Counted from the first letter of the stretch, positions 24,206-37,060 are shown. The stretch: 64,000 nt of DNA from Symsagittifera roscoffensis (GCF_963678635.1 NC_087067.1:26419547-26483546), one strand, 5' to 3'. The notes: generated by a model not told the origin, from the letters alone. Made by a program: numbers and translations.

Positions 24206-24805
24206 CTTGTGCCACAAATTATCATTGACGACTGCTAAGGACTCGTTTTTGATCTCGCCTCCGAGCATATATTCGAACCATAACTCTCCCTTTTTCACTG
24301 ATATCATTACGTAATAGTTATTGGTCCCGTTTGTGTCCATGTAAAACAACAGCCCGTTGTCTTCTCTCGTTTTTATCTCGAAGCTCAACTGCCCGACCGT
24401 AAGGCCGTTCCAACTCTCGTAGACTAAGTAACTGCTGTCTAACCCATGAAATAACGCACCCTGTACTGTCGAACTCATAAATAAAAAGGGACAGATAATG
24501 GAAATTAAAACCAGGCGATATTGCAGCGCAATCGTTGAAATTGTGAAATTCTGGCGAATTTTTCTGGATGACAATTTTAGGCTTTTTATGCCATTGACTG
24601 AACTTGAGGATAATCTTGGGTTATTTTGTTTATTTTTCGGGCGGTCAGATTGTTTGTCGATATTGTTGGGCGCTGTTTCATGAGTGGCGGCGGCTGCAAT
24701 AGAATGGGGTTCTTCAGCAGATAAAGTGTTATAAGAACAATTGGCAAAATAACCCGATGGTGTTAGTGTAAGTTTTGAGGAGAGTCCTTGTTTGCAGTAA
24801 TGCAT
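24206..24805 (-). CDS. neurexin-like exon 1: N-terminus, signal segment and first half of LNS domain 1
   Basis: The minus-strand frame starts at ATG (24805-24803) and runs 200 codons to the donor CACAAG|GTAAGA. A hydrophilic stretch of about 95 residues comes first, then a hydrophobic segment (LVLISIICPFLFMSSTVQGA, residues about 98-117) that looks like a signal peptide. The laminin-G/LNS fold follows: LFHGLDSSYLVYESW, LSFEIKTREDNGLLFYMDTN, KGELWFEYMLGG, VVNDNLWHK. The order S-Y-x-x-Y-x-x-W, L-S-F-E-x-K-T-R-x-x-N-G-L-L and W-H-K matches the first LNS domain of alpha-neurexins. The next exon continues in phase 0. The long extension before the hydrophobic segment is unusual; no other ATG lies between it and the signal, except the Met inside the segment. 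An acceptor-like TTTTCACCCATCTGAG just upstream allows a further 5' exon. Confidence 0.8.
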
Positions 24806-25334
24806 ATAGCTCAGATGGGTGAAAATATATAAGAATATAAAAGAATTTCACATGAATCTAACTTGAGTAACCTTTCAAACCCCGTTGATTTAACAATTGA
24901 GGCTTGTTGCGAGGAACAGTAATTGAATTACTTCACTTCTGCGGCAGCGTCAATTTTCAGGGCTTTTAAAATCTTTTCATTCTGGGCATAAATCGCTCTT
25001 GACTATAAGGGTGCTTGGTAGACCTTCGTTCTTATGAACAGCGTGTGCTTAGTTGCAAAATTGGGTGGGTTGTTTTTCTGTTCAGATTTTGATGTCGCGT
25101 TGATTTCATTACAACTCAGACATCCGACCATTGATTGCGTGTCAACTGACCGTTGCACTGAAAAGGAAAAAACAAACCCAATTTGAATATATTCGAAAAG
25201 TAAACAAGTTCCCAATTTGTTTTCGGCGCTTTTTTCTCAGCGAGGACACCAAAAAGAAGGTCTTAAAACAAATAATGACCAGCAAACTATAAGCAAACTA
25301 TTAGCCTTTGAAAACCCCAATCGCTTTTAGTTTA
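24806..25334. other. upstream of neurexin-like exon 1
   Basis: On the gene strand an AT-rich stretch (ttatatattttcacc, about 24820-24835) lies immediately upstream of the start codon. It could be a TATA-like element or the polypyrimidine part of an acceptor. I cannot choose between them from sequence. Confidence 0.25.
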
Positions 25335-25580
25335 TCGTTTGCTTCAAAAAGTGCATATTTCAGTTTCTGGGCCTTTAAAGTCTCACGACTTTGCATCTAA
25401 AGAAGGCTTACCAAAAAATAAGCAGCCGTAAGCATGGATGGGCTGGCCATATATTAGCATAAGAAGTCATTTTCTGCATTTTCAGAATTGAATACATGTT
25501 GAAAAAGACCACAAATAAATGCTATTCCGACTATCGCAGCGCAAAAAAAATATTGTGAAAATCAATTAAGTAAACAACCT
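25335..25580 (+). repeat. dispersed direct repeat, copy 1
   Basis: Shares gccgtaagcatggatgggct, ggccatat, agaagtcattttctgcattttca, and a gcagcgcaaaaaaa end with the copy at 27605-27870. It encodes nothing recognisable. Confidence 0.6.
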
Positions 25581-26994
25581 AACTGTGAAATCATTGATTT
25601 TTGTTGAGAATTCTAGCCATCTTTGAGTTTTCGCTAATGAAATATTTTTATTAGATTAAACTTTCAATAGATTTTCCAAAATTGAGAATGTTTGACCGTT
25701 TTGATACACTTCGACAAGCTTAAGCTTTTCGGCATAATCGCTTCTTTCGATAGTTTACCTGGTAGCGCTGAAAAATCTTACCTGGATTTTAGGGAAGAAT
25801 TGTTGTTTTTTAAAGACGTTTTGCAGATTACTGAATTAACCATTTTGCGAAAAAAGCAGACATCTTGCTTTTTGACTACAGTGAATAAGTCAATCTAAGT
25901 GAATGAAAAAATCTCATTGTTCAAAAACAACAACATTTTATGAAATGCTACTTCTTAGAGTTTTTTTTTGTTGGGTGAAGATTTTTCAAGATTTGGCGAA
26001 TGAATGTTTTGAAGGGCTTTTATCTTTCTTTAATGTGATGTTGACATTTAATTCAGATAAATTTGCGGTCAATTTTATCGCAACTTGATAATGGCGTCAC
26101 AGGATAAATAAACAAAAAACGACATTCGCCAAAACTACAGAACAACAACTCAATTTGGAAATGATTAAAATGTGGAAATGATGACTCAAAGTGATCTCAT
26201 TTTAATTTAATTGAAATAATGCTACTTAAAGTCATTTTATTTTAATTAAAAACTGAAAATAGAACCAAAATGCTCTTATTCCATCGCTGCCAGGTACAAT
26301 TATAGCATTTCAATCAACTACTGACATTTAAATGAGAAAACGGCCAATATTGCCTGAATTTTGACCACTTGAAAAAAATCAATCAGAAAATTTTCTTTTT
26401 AACTCAATTTAAACTATCAGCTGTTTAAGTACATTGAAAATGCAAATTCATACCTGTCAGAGGCAGATCTTTAAATTTTATCTGAACGATCGATTTTTAG
26501 AAATAATTTGATTTTTAGTGACTTTTCGAACAAAGATGGTTCTTAAAGCGTTTTTTAAAGACAAAATGGTGGTAAGTTTTTTTTGCTGCTTTATTGGTCT
26601 GTTAGTACTATAAAAACCATCCATGTCTTTGTCGCGGTTTTTGCGGTGAGCAATTTAGCCAAAAACGGTCTATCATTTTGCACCATTGTGGCAGGTGATG
26701 TTTTAAAATATATGAGACGCAATGTTGGTGTGAAAACCAATGAAATCACGTCTTAATTACCTGTTTTTATAAGCTTCCAAGTCTTACATGTGACATCTTT
26801 GAAGCTTCAATCTTGGCTGTCACTTTCAATCCCAAAAAAATTGAATCGAGCGTTTCAAACTAAGATCTGACAATTATGTACAATAATGTTAAAATGCCAG
26901 AGTAATATTCGCAAATTACCAGCACCGAATTGCTCGATTGAAGCTCTCAATACAAAACATAGGTTGGAAAATGAACTACTTTTTTTGATGTGAA
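25581..26994. other. AT-rich DNA, nothing recognised
   Basis: Two short plus-strand frames (25692-25898 and 25903-26088) show no conserved motif. No repeats of note. Confidence 0.4.
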
Positions 26995-27352
26995 AAAACT
27001 TTGGGATCAAAGATCCCCCCTCAATTCTGGTTGCCAAATTTTTCCAAAGGGTCCCCTTTTGCTATAATTTTACGACATCCATGTTTGGATGAACAACCCT
27101 TAAATTTTTCTAAAGGCGCCTTCGCAATTTTTTTGGTAAAAATTTTTCAAAAAGTGCCTAAAAACGCCTTTGTTGGCCTGTTTTTGCGGAAATTTTGACT
27201 GCGGCGCAGAAAATGTTTGACAAAATAGGGTCCTCATAGTATTTTCGGAGAACTCAGAAAACCAAACTGATCGACCTAAAAAAAGGTTCACAATAGTTGT
27301 CAAAATTTTTCGAAACACTCCCCCCCCAAAAAAAAATTCTGCTCGCGCCACT
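26995..27352 (-). mobile_element. hAT-type MITE relative, inverted diverged copy
   Basis: Minus-strand order of the family interior: gcgccgcagtc-type block, aaacaggccaacaaaggcg, tttttaggcac and aaattgcgaag. The end reads ctcgcgccactg rather than the usual atccgcccctg, so this is a separate subfamily. Confidence 0.45.
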
Positions 27353-27604
27353 GAATGAGGGTGATAATTTTCGTCATCTTTTCCTATAGTGTTGAATGAG
27401 TCTGGAAATATAAATCTAAAATAGTACTTCTATCAAAGCAAATTTTCCATTCTTTTAAAATTTACACTATGACACAGAGAATTTAAAGAAAGTTTGTATC
27501 GAAACATCAATTCATGTGAAGCGCGTTTCAAAGAAATTTCGAGAAAAAAGCTCCAAATTTTGGTTTTTGTGCCTGGTGACAATTTTATAAGGCCTGGCAA
27601 AAAA

Positions 27605-27870
27605 ATTGCTTTACGTTTATCATATTTAAAAACAAAATTGCCTTCTTAGGTCTTTGTGACTTTAACATCTCCTGAATTTGCAAAAAGTTTACCAAAAAAA
27701 AAGCTGAAAATCTTACATAAAAGCCGTGAGCATGTATGGGCTGGCCATATGCATTAGCATATGAAGTCATTTTCTGTATTTTCATAATTGAATTTTTATA
27801 TATAAAAAAAACGCATATGCCATTTTGACTCTTGCAGCGCAAAAAAATCAAAATCAAGAAAATGCACAGC
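27605..27870 (+). repeat. dispersed direct repeat, copy 2
   Basis: Second copy of the 25.4-kb repeat, with gccgtgagcatgtatgggct, ggccatat, and gcagcgcaaaaaaatc. About 2.27 kb separates the two copies. Confidence 0.6.
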
Positions 27871-27884
27871 AAACCTGTGACATA

Positions 27885-28205
27885 AAGGGCGGATCTAGGT
27901 TTTTCTCGAGGGGGAGGGGGCGGATTTTTAAAAAAAATTTCCTTTTTTTAGCTCGACTGAATTGATTTTTGAGCTCTCCCTAAGCACGATTTAGTCCCAG
28001 TTTTGCAATTTTTTTGCGCCGCAGGCAAAATTTTGAAAAAAAACAGTCCAAAAAAGGCGTTTTTAGACATTTTTTGGAAAATTTTGAATAAAAATTTGCA
28101 ATTTTTTGGCGCGCGCTCCCCTCCCCCCTCAAAGTTAACATAAATTGGCGCCTTTAGAAAAATTTTAGGGTCGGTCGGCCAAAAATGGATTTTTTAAAAA
28201 GTACC
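27885..28205 (+). mobile_element. hAT-type MITE, 3'-truncated
   Basis: Starts aaagggcggatctaggtttt, with the same tttctcgaggggg, tgcgccgcaggcaaa and ggcgcgcgctcccc interior blocks as the 22.75-kb copy. It stops inside the ccaaaaatggatttttt block without a right end. Confidence 0.6.
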
Positions 28206-28597
28206 AAATTATTTAATATTTTTATTAAACACCAAATTTCAAAAAACTCTAAAAACAAGAATTGCCGGTTGCTCTGCTTCAAAGGTTATAATATCAATGG
28301 TGGACACAGATTTTAAAACAAAGATATTTCATACTAAATAAAAGGAAACGAGAATTCTTGGCCATTATTTTCTTAGACAATAATTTGTAAAAACAAGAAA
28401 AATTTTTAAGACTTGAAATATTTGGGCACTTGGAAAAACTATCATTTTGATAACCGAAGAGTGTGAGCCTTTTTTTGATTGATTAAAAAAATTGATTAAA
28501 AAAGCTGATTGAGTAAAAAATGTAGCCGATTTTCAATTTTAACCGACGCTCCAGTTCAGATTTATTCTGCTCCAAACCTCAATTGAAGCTTCTATAA

Positions 28598-31500
28598 GTG
28601 GGCTAGCCATGCTTGGCCAAGATTCATATTTGTCACAAAAATATTTGCGACAAAAATGTTTTACGGACTTATTCTAAAGAAACTGAAAAGTCTAGATATC
28701 TTGAGCTAAAAATTTAAAAACTATTTCGATTTTAATCTTTTTGCTTCTTATAGCGGTTTTAAAATTAGCAGATCTTATATTTTTACCCGGAGTGACCTCC
28801 TTACAAAAAAAAATGATTATCATGCAAGTACATCAGAGGAAAGTGTAAAATAATTGATTATTAAAAAACTTCAAATTATGAAAATTGTAAGACGAGCGTT
28901 TTTTCAATACGATCAAAAATAACAAAATCCTGATTGTAAGTAAACTTGAGCGAAATTAAAGCCATTTATTGTGAAAGTAAGACCTTCTTATTGTTAAAAG
29001 TTTGATTTTTTTTGCATGATAAAAATGCTTATTAAAAAATTTTCATTTACTAAATCTGTAGGATATACATTTCTTACATGCAAAATTCCAAAAATTCCAG
29101 AAATTTTTTTTGCTTTCATTTCAGTCACTAAACCAATTTTCAACAAAATTTTTTTTTCCAAATTATGCAAAAAGTTAAACGTAATCCAGAAACGAAACAG
29201 TCAGTATTTCCCACAGGGTAATTAGAAATCACAATAAAGATTCTCTGTGATGTAAGAACTATTATTTTTTTTGATTTTAGGTGAAAACGAATGAGCCATA
29301 ATCTATCCAAATAACAGGCCACGATTCTCAACCAGTGAATTTTTTTAAAAAATGCCGCTGAGCCTTGTAGAAAAAAAAACAATTTGAAAAAAATTGCGTA
29401 AAATTCAGTTGTTTAGCTGTATTGGCTTTTCTCAAAAAAAACAGTTTATAATGTTATTTTGGTGCCGTTTAATTTATTGGGTTTCTCAATTGCGATTTTT
29501 TTTTTAAGTTTTAGGATAAAATAAAACCTACAAAGTTTTTTGTTTCAACACACACGAAAAATGCTTGTCATACAATTCTATTTCAGGGAAAAACATGGGG
29601 TACATTTTCACTAAAAAAGGTTATGCATAGGACTCCATTGATTAGAAAAAAATGCAAGTCATGTCTTGTTCAAACTATTTTTTTCTTCTATGGAATAGCA
29701 TGATAAGTTTTTTTGTATAATTGAAATTGTATGATCAGCATTTTTTTCAATGCAGGCAAGCTATCCATGTCTACTTGGCATTGTTTTTGTCTTCCATTTT
29801 TTATAAATACCTCCTGCAAAAAACGCCTGGTCTTTTTCACTGCTCAGAAATCAGACAACTTCCTAATTGAATTGACACTTTTAAAAAAAATTTCTGAACT
29901 GAAACTGATTACATTTGAAACTTGATTATTGAAACTAGTAAAGTAAGTGAAAATCGTGTGAAAACAGAAAAGCTTCATTTAATGGCCTCAAAAATGGGGC
30001 ACGATATGAAAGAAGCTTCAGTTCATAAGACTTTCAATTCAGTAAACTATTTCAATAGAATGTTTCAAACTTAATCAGTTTTAGTTTAGAAGTTTTTTCT
30101 AAAGATACTTTTGAATTTGTTTCCGTCTGATTTCGGAAACAAGTTCATTTTGGAAACAAATTCACAAACAAAATCAAATTTTTAAAAGTGGGCTAGCCAT
30201 GCTTGGCCAAGATTCATATTTGTAGACAAAACAGATGTCTGAGCGACAAAATTGTTTTACGGACTTATTCTAAAGAAACTGAAAAGTCTAGATATATTGA
30301 GCTAAAAATTTAAAAACTATTTCGATTTTAATCATTTTTGCTTCTTATAGGGGTTTTAAAATTAGCAGATCTTGTATTTTTACCCGGAGTGACCTCCTTA
30401 CAAAAAAATGTTTATCATGCAAGTACATCAGAGGAAAGTGTAAAATAATTGATTATTAAAAAACTTCAAATTATGAAAATTGTAAGACGAGCGTTTTTTC
30501 AATACGATCAAAAATAACAAAATCCTGATTGTAAGTAAACTTGAGCGAAATTAAAGCCATTTTTTGTGAAAGTAAGACCTTCTTATTGTTAAAAGTTTGA
30601 TTTTTTTGCATGATAAAAATGCTTATTAAAAAATTTTCATTTACTAAATCTGTAGGATATACATTTCTTACATGCAAAATTCCAAAAATTCCAGAAATTT
30701 TTTTTGCTTTCATTTCAGTCACTAAACCAATTTTCAACAACATTTTTTTTCCAAATTATGCAAAAATTTAAACGTAATCCAGAAACGAAACAGTCAGTAT
30801 TTCCCACAGGGTAATTAGAAATCACAATAAAGATTCTCTGTGATGTAAGAACTATTATTTTTTTGATTTCAGGTGAAAACGAATGAGCCATAATCTATCC
30901 AAATAACAGGCCACGATTCTCAGCCAGTGAATTTTTTCAAAAAATGCCGCTGAGCCTTGTAGAAAAAAAACACTTTGAAAAAAATTGCGTAAAATTCAGT
31001 TGTTTAGCTGTATTGGCTTTTCTCAAAAAAAAAACAGTTTATAATGTTATTTTGGTGCCGTTTAATTTATTGGGTTTCTCAATTGCAATTTTTTTTTTTG
31101 AGTTTTAGGATAAAATAAAACCTACAAAGTTTTTTGTTTCAACATACACGAAAAATGCTTGTCATACAATTCTATTTCAGGGAAAAACATGGGGTACATT
31201 TTCACTAAAAAAAGTTATGCATAGGACTCCATTGATTAGAAAAAAAATGCAGGTCATGTCTTGTTCAAACCATTTTTTTCTTCTATGGAATAGCATGATA
31301 AGTTTTTTTGTATAATTGAAATTGTATGATCAGCATTTTTTCAATGCAGGCAAGCTGTCCATGTCTACTTGGCATTGTTTTTGTCTTCCATTTTTTATAA
31401 ATACCTCCTGCAAAAACGCCTGGTCTTTTTCACTGCTCAGAAATCAGACAACTTCCTAATTGAATTGACACTTTTACAAAAATTTTCTGAACTGAAACTG

Positions 31501-33370
31501 ATTACATTTGAAACTTGATTATTGAAACTAGTAAAGTAAGTGAAAATCGTGTGAAAACAGAAAAGCTTCATTTAATGGCCTCAAAAATGGGGCACGATAT
31601 GAAAGAAGCTTCAGTTCATAAGACTTTCAATTCAGTAAACTATTTCAATAGAATGTTTCAAACTTAATCAGTTTTAGTTTAGAAGTTTTTTCTAAAGATA
31701 CTTTTGAATTTGTTTCCGTCTGATTTCGGAAACAAGTTCATTTTGGAAACAAATTCACAAACAAAATCAAATTTTTAAAAGTGGGCTAGCCATGCTTGGC
31801 CAAGATTCATATTTGTAGACAAAACAGATGTCTGAGCGACAAAATTGTTTTACGGACTTATTCTAAAGAAACTGAAAAGTCTAGATATATTGAGCTAAAA
31901 ATTTAAAAACTATTTCGATTTTAATCATTTTTGCTTCTTATAGGGGTTTTAAAATTAGCAGATCTTGTATTTTTACCCGGAGTGACCTCCTTACAAAAAA
32001 ATGTTTATCATGCAAGTACATCAGAGGAAAGTGTAAAATAATTGATTATTAAAAAACTTCAAATTATGAAAATTGTAAGACGAGCGTTTTTTCAATACGA
32101 TCAAAAATAACAAAATCCTGATTGTAAGTAAACTTGAGCGAAATTAAAGCCATTTTTTGTGAAAGTAAGACCTTCTTATTGTTAAAAGTTTGATTTTTTT
32201 GCATGATAAAAATGCTTATTAAAAAATTTTCATTTACTAAATCTGTAGGATATACATTTCTTACATGCAAAATTCCAAAAATTCCAGAAATTTTTTTTGC
32301 TTTCATTTCAGTCACTAAACCAATTTTCAACAACATTTTTTTTCCAAATTATGCAAAAAGTTAAACGTAATCCAGAAACGAAACAGTCAGTATTTCCCAC
32401 AGGGTAGTTAGAAATCACAATAAAGATTCTCTGTGATGTAAGAACTATTATGTTTTTGATTTCAGGTGAAAACGAATGAGCCATAATCTATCCAAATAAC
32501 AGGCCACGATTCTCAGCCAGTGAATTTTTTCAAAAAATGCCGCTGAGCCTTGTAGAAAAAAAACACTTTGAAAAAAATTGCGTAAAATTCAGTTGTTTAG
32601 CTGTATTGGCTTTTCTCAAAAAAAAACAGTTTATAATGTTATTTTGGTGCCGTTTAATTTATTGGGTTTCTCAATTGCAATTTTTTTTTTGAGTTTTAGG
32701 ATAAAATAAAACCTACAAAGTTTTTTGTTTCAACATACACGAAAAATGCTTGTCATACAATTCTATTTCAGGGAAAAACATGGGGTACATTTTCACTAAA
32801 AAAAGTTATGCATAGGACTCCATTGATTAGAAAAAAAATGCAAGTCATGTCTTGTTCAAACCATTTTTTTCTTCTATGGAATAGCATGATAAGTTTTTTT
32901 GTATAATTGAAATTGTATGATCAGCATTTTTTTCAATGCAGGCAAGCTGTCCATGTCTACTTGGCATTGTTTTTGTCTTCCATTTTTTATAAATACCTCC
33001 TGCAAAAACGCCTGGTCTTTTTCACTGCTCAGAAATCAGACAACTTCCTAATTGAATTGACACTTTTACAAAAATTTTCTGAACTGAAACTGATTACATT
33101 TGAAACTTGATTATTGAAACTAGTAAAGTAAGTGAAAATCGTGTGAAAACAGAAACGCTTCATTTAATGGTCTCAAAAATGGGGCACGATAAGAAAGAAG
33201 CTTCAGTTCATAAGACTTTCAATTCAGTAAACTATTTCAATAGAATGTTTCAAACTTAATCAGTTTTAGTTTAGAAGTTTTTTCTAAAGATACTTTTGAA
33301 TTTGTTTCCGTCTGATTTCGGAAACAAGTTCATTTTGGAAACAAACTCACAAACAAAATCAAATTTTTAA
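28598..33370. repeat. tandem triplication of a unit of about 1.59 kb
   Basis: gtgggctagccatgcttggc recurs at 28598, 30188 and 31781, giving periods of 1590 and 1593 bp. Copies 2 and 3 are almost identical: a 90-codon chance frame at 30471-30743 is reproduced residue for residue at 32064-32336. Copy 1 differs at a low number of sites, mostly homopolymer length. I recognise no gene or element termini in the unit. Its right end (gtttccgtctgatttcgg) is the first unit of the 72-bp minisatellite that follows. Confidence 0.9.
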
Positions 33371-33496
33371 ATTTGTGTCAGTCTGATTTCGGACACAAAC
33401 TCATTCCGGAAACAAATTCATAAACAAGTTCAAACTTTGGAATTTGTGTCAGTCTGATTTCGGACACAAACACATTTCGGAAACAAATTCATAAAC
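33300..33496. repeat. 72-bp minisatellite, left part
   Basis: tttgtgtcagtctgatttcg plus gacacaaac and gaaacaaattcataaac recur at about 33300, 33371 and 33443, a 72-bp step. The next unit is interrupted by a Helentron-like insertion. Confidence 0.8.
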
Positions 33497-34042
33497 AAGA
33501 CTGCTCGTATCAGGGCGAAGCCCTGAATGTTCTGACTGACTTTTAAGGTTTATGGAGCAGCAGTAATAACATTAAAAAATCAAATGAAAAAAAAATAAAA
33601 TGAAAATTTTTTTTCTTCTAAAATTTGAATTTTTTAATGAAAATCATCCCCCCCACACGCCATATAAAGTACAAAAAGAGAGGTTTCGTTCCTTGTAACA
33701 AATCAAATATGGCAAATAAGCTTCCTTCAACCAATTTGGAACGATTTATAAGACGGATTAAATCTCCGCTTACGCGTTAATAGCGCGAATTATATCACGC
33801 GTTAATTGTCCAAAATTGGTCAAAATGGCCAAAATGGCAATCTTTAAACCCTCATAACTTTACGAAAAATGATCACAGGTGGAATAGCTTTTCAAATTTA
33901 AGCACAGGACAACAACACCTTTTGAATGATATAAAAAAATTCCGTCAAAATGGTTAGTTAAAAAGTCGAAATTTGTCTTAAGAAAAAAAAACCCACCCCG
34001 AGCACAAATATTCCGTTACTTTCTATCGAAAGTCGGAACAAC
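33497..34042 (+). mobile_element. Helentron-like element inserted into a minisatellite
   Basis: Intact copy of about 546 bp with TCAGGGCGAAGCCCTGA hairpin and AGTCGGAACAAC end. The minisatellite on both sides supplies the empty site: neighbouring units read ataaacaagttcaaac, and here the element sits between ataaac and aagttcaaac. Confidence 0.85.
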
Positions 34043-34155
34043 AAGTTCAAACTTTGGAATTTGTGTCAGTCTGATTTCGGACACAAACTCATTTTGGAAA
34101 CAAATTCATAAACAAGTTCAAACTTTGGAATTTGTGTCAGTCTGATTTCGGAGAA
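34043..34155. repeat. 72-bp minisatellite, right part
   Basis: Continues the minisatellite after the insertion, with units at about 34060 and 34132. The last stops at gatttcggagaagtg. Confidence 0.8.
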
Positions 34156-34772
34156 GTGAAACAGTCCAGAATTGTCTTGACTTAGTTCAGAAACCAGAGC
34201 AACCAAGACTATAGATTATATTCTTTAGATACGGGCACCATACAACTAAGAAAAAATTGTGAGTTTTCAAACCTTCAGAAAAATCGAAAATGATTCAAGA
34301 ATAATATCTTTTAATTTTGAGCTCAAGTTTTCTAGATACTTATCTAGCAAAGGTACTTATCTAGCAGATTGAATCTAGCAAAGACCGGAGGTTATCTATC
34401 AAGGTAAAAGGTTAGAGTAAATTGCTTAGAGTAAAACCAAAATTGGATTTTAAAAGAAAATTGGTGTCTTGATTTTTTTCGATATTTAGTCTTTCAAACA
34501 TTTCTTCTTCTAATTGAAATCTAGTTTAAATTAAGCACAAGCGCACACCTTTTCGCTTTTGCACATAGATTTATCTTCAATTTTTGTCACAATTTACTTT
34601 ATCTGTAAGCTAAGCGATTTATCTTCTTCGTTTTTTTGGCCCACCAACTTCTGCCCAAATTCCATGATATACGTGATTTCATCGAAAAAATAGCAACTAT
34701 CAGTCACAAATCGCAATAAATTTTTTGTATGCCTTCAAGTATTTTTTCTTCAATGAGTGTAAAGCTTGAAAG
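34156..34772. other. AT-rich DNA, nothing recognised
   Basis: A small internal duplication (gatacttatctagcaaaggt, about 34335-34365) is the only structure seen. Confidence 0.4.
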
Positions 34773-35148
34773 CAGGTTCGGATTTAGGGGGGACGGGGGG
34801 AGGCCCGGGGGAGGCGGGCCCTTTCCCGTCCTCTCAAAACCTCCCCTCTCTGTACTATTTTGAGATATCCATTTTTGGTGACGTACCCTAAAAGTTTTCT
34901 AAGCGCGTCATCGGTGCCCAAAAATACTAATGTCAAAATTTCCAAAAAAAATGCCTAAAAACGCCTTTTTTGGCCAGTTTTTTTCAAAATTTTACCTGCG
35001 GCTCAAAAATTTTTTGCCAAAAAAGGGCCTTCTTAGTGCTTTGGGAGAGCTCGGAAAATCAATTTGGTCGACCTAAAAAAAGTCGACAAAGCTTTTGAAC
35101 ATTTTTTAAAAATCCACTCCCCTCGAGAAAATCCTAGATCCGCCCCTG
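34773..35148 (-). mobile_element. hAT-type MITE, inverted copy
   Basis: Runs from caggttcggatttaggg to cctagatccgcccctg with the family interior in reverse order (tgcggctcaaaaa, aaacgccttttttggc). Flanking 8-mers cttgaaag and gtcgaaat agree at five positions, so the target duplication has decayed. Confidence 0.7.
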
Positions 35149-36600
35149 GTCGAAATTATTATCTTACCAACTTGTTGTTAGTCCCACGTATTACTTGACC
35201 CATTCAGAAAAAAAACTGGAAGATAGAAATATATTCGGAAATGACTTGAATGATTTCATATGCAAAATAAGAAGGAACAAAGCTCAGTTGAACAATTAAA
35301 TTGACCCGTAGAAGAATCATTTGAAAGGCTGACGCTGCCTGCTCTCAAAATCAAAAATAATGAAACCGTTTAAAATGGGCGTTTCTTTTCATTAACGTTT
35401 CAAGCCTTATTATTTTGAGTTTTGAACGGTTCTAATTGTCTTTAACGAATTGAGAGGCAAAGTGGATTTTTAATGCGTTAGATTAATAAATCACTTTGTT
35501 ATTAAACAGAAACTTAAACTCCGGGGAAAGAGTAAATTAAGGAAGAGCAATTGACATTTTCAGCTGAACAAAAATAGCTTTCATTAGCTGAGAGAGCAGG
35601 ACAATGATGCCACTAGCCATAAATGGTCATGTTTTATTTTTAAAAGTCGGCAGTCGCCATACTGTTGTGTCAGCAGATTTGCACGAAAATATTTCAAGCA
35701 TTTGTGGTAGTGACAATAATAGTAAATGCCAATTGAAACTGATAGCTGAAAGTCCACTTCAGAGTTTGACAAAATAAGCACTGACTGAAACAAAATGTAT
35801 ATTTCGAAATCAAAGCAGAAATGAAGAGGCAATAAAGATACCGTAAGCAGGCATAAAAAAGAACAATTTTTTTTCAAACTCTTAGGCAAAGAATATTAAG
35901 TGCTATTTTCCGTCGCTCTTTCTCTTTTATCTACGCGCAGATAGCACCCTACTGGTTTTGAACTTGTGAGGATCAGCACTTCTTCAAATCTCGAAAATGT
36001 TAGTTTAGTGGTACCTTCCTATGTATTTGATATGTTGCATACCCCTTTCGTGCTCTATCGACTTTCGATCCTAGCTCGTGATCGCAGTTACATCGATATT
36101 GCATCTCAACAGAATATAAATTTTAAGCCTTCTAATCAAAAGATCCGCGATCTTTTTGCATGATTGCTTCCACAATATCATTAGCACTGGCTTTACGACC
36201 GATGTTGCTGTCCTCGATAGCCTAAATAATTTTCACTTTATCTGGAGAAAATCACTAACTTCACTTTTTACACTCACGTGGGAGATTAACTTTTACCACA
36301 AGTGTGAAAACCGTTTTCTTTCTGAAGACAACCAACTAGAAACCCTCGATAAGTAATAAATTTTTTCGATTTTTGAGAACCAGCTGTCCACTATATTCGT
36401 CTTAATTATTCTGCCTAAAGGTAGGGTAAGTTGTTTGTTACACTTTGTTATCTACTTTTGATTGAGATTTAGTATTATTTGGAGTTATGTTCAATCCTAC
36501 ATGTCCCGGCCAATACTCTGTTTCCCCTCCCCGATATTCACGAGGCGATTCGTTCAAATATCAGGTCAAACCTCATCTCATATCTAGGTTATATTTAAAT
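35149..36600. other. no feature supported
   Basis: Two adjacent plus-strand frames (35966-36163 and 36156-36356) have more mixed composition than their surroundings, but I recognise no domain in them. Otherwise AT-rich. Confidence 0.35.
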
Positions 36601-37060
36601 AAGACTGCTCGTATCAGGGCGAAGCCCTGAATGTTCCGACTGCCTTTTAAGATCTATGGAGCAGTAATAAAAAGAAAAATTTAAACGAAATAAAATAAAA
36701 TTTTAAAATTTTAAAAACAAAAAATTGAGATTTTCTGAGAAAATACTCCCCATACGTCATATTAATAAGAAACTGATAGATTTTACTCATATTAACAAAT
36801 CAATAATGGCATATAAGCTTCTTTGAACCAATTCGGAACAATTTCTAAAATGAATTAAATCTCGTACACGTTAATAGGGCGAAATATATCGCGCGTTAAT
36901 TGTCTCAAATTGGCCAAAAGGGCAATCTTTAAACCCCCATAATTTCACAAAAAATTACCACACTTAAAATATCTTTTCAAATTTAGGCTTAAGACAACAA
37001 TAGCTTTCGAATGATATAAAAAACTCCGTCAAAAATGGTTAGTTAAAAAAATCAAAATTT
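36601..37060 (+). mobile_element. Helentron-like element, 3'-truncated
   Basis: AAGACTGCTCGTATCAGGGC start with intact TCAGGGCGAAGCCCTGA, internal gggcgaaatatatcgcgcg dyad. The sequence breaks off after atggttagttaaaaaaatc, where a ggcctccttgtagc direct repeat begins. Confidence 0.7.

Noticed and set aside
30471-32336. Identical 90-codon frame found twice
   Set aside because: Identity comes from the recent tandem duplication; the third unit does not keep the frame open and no protein family is recognised.
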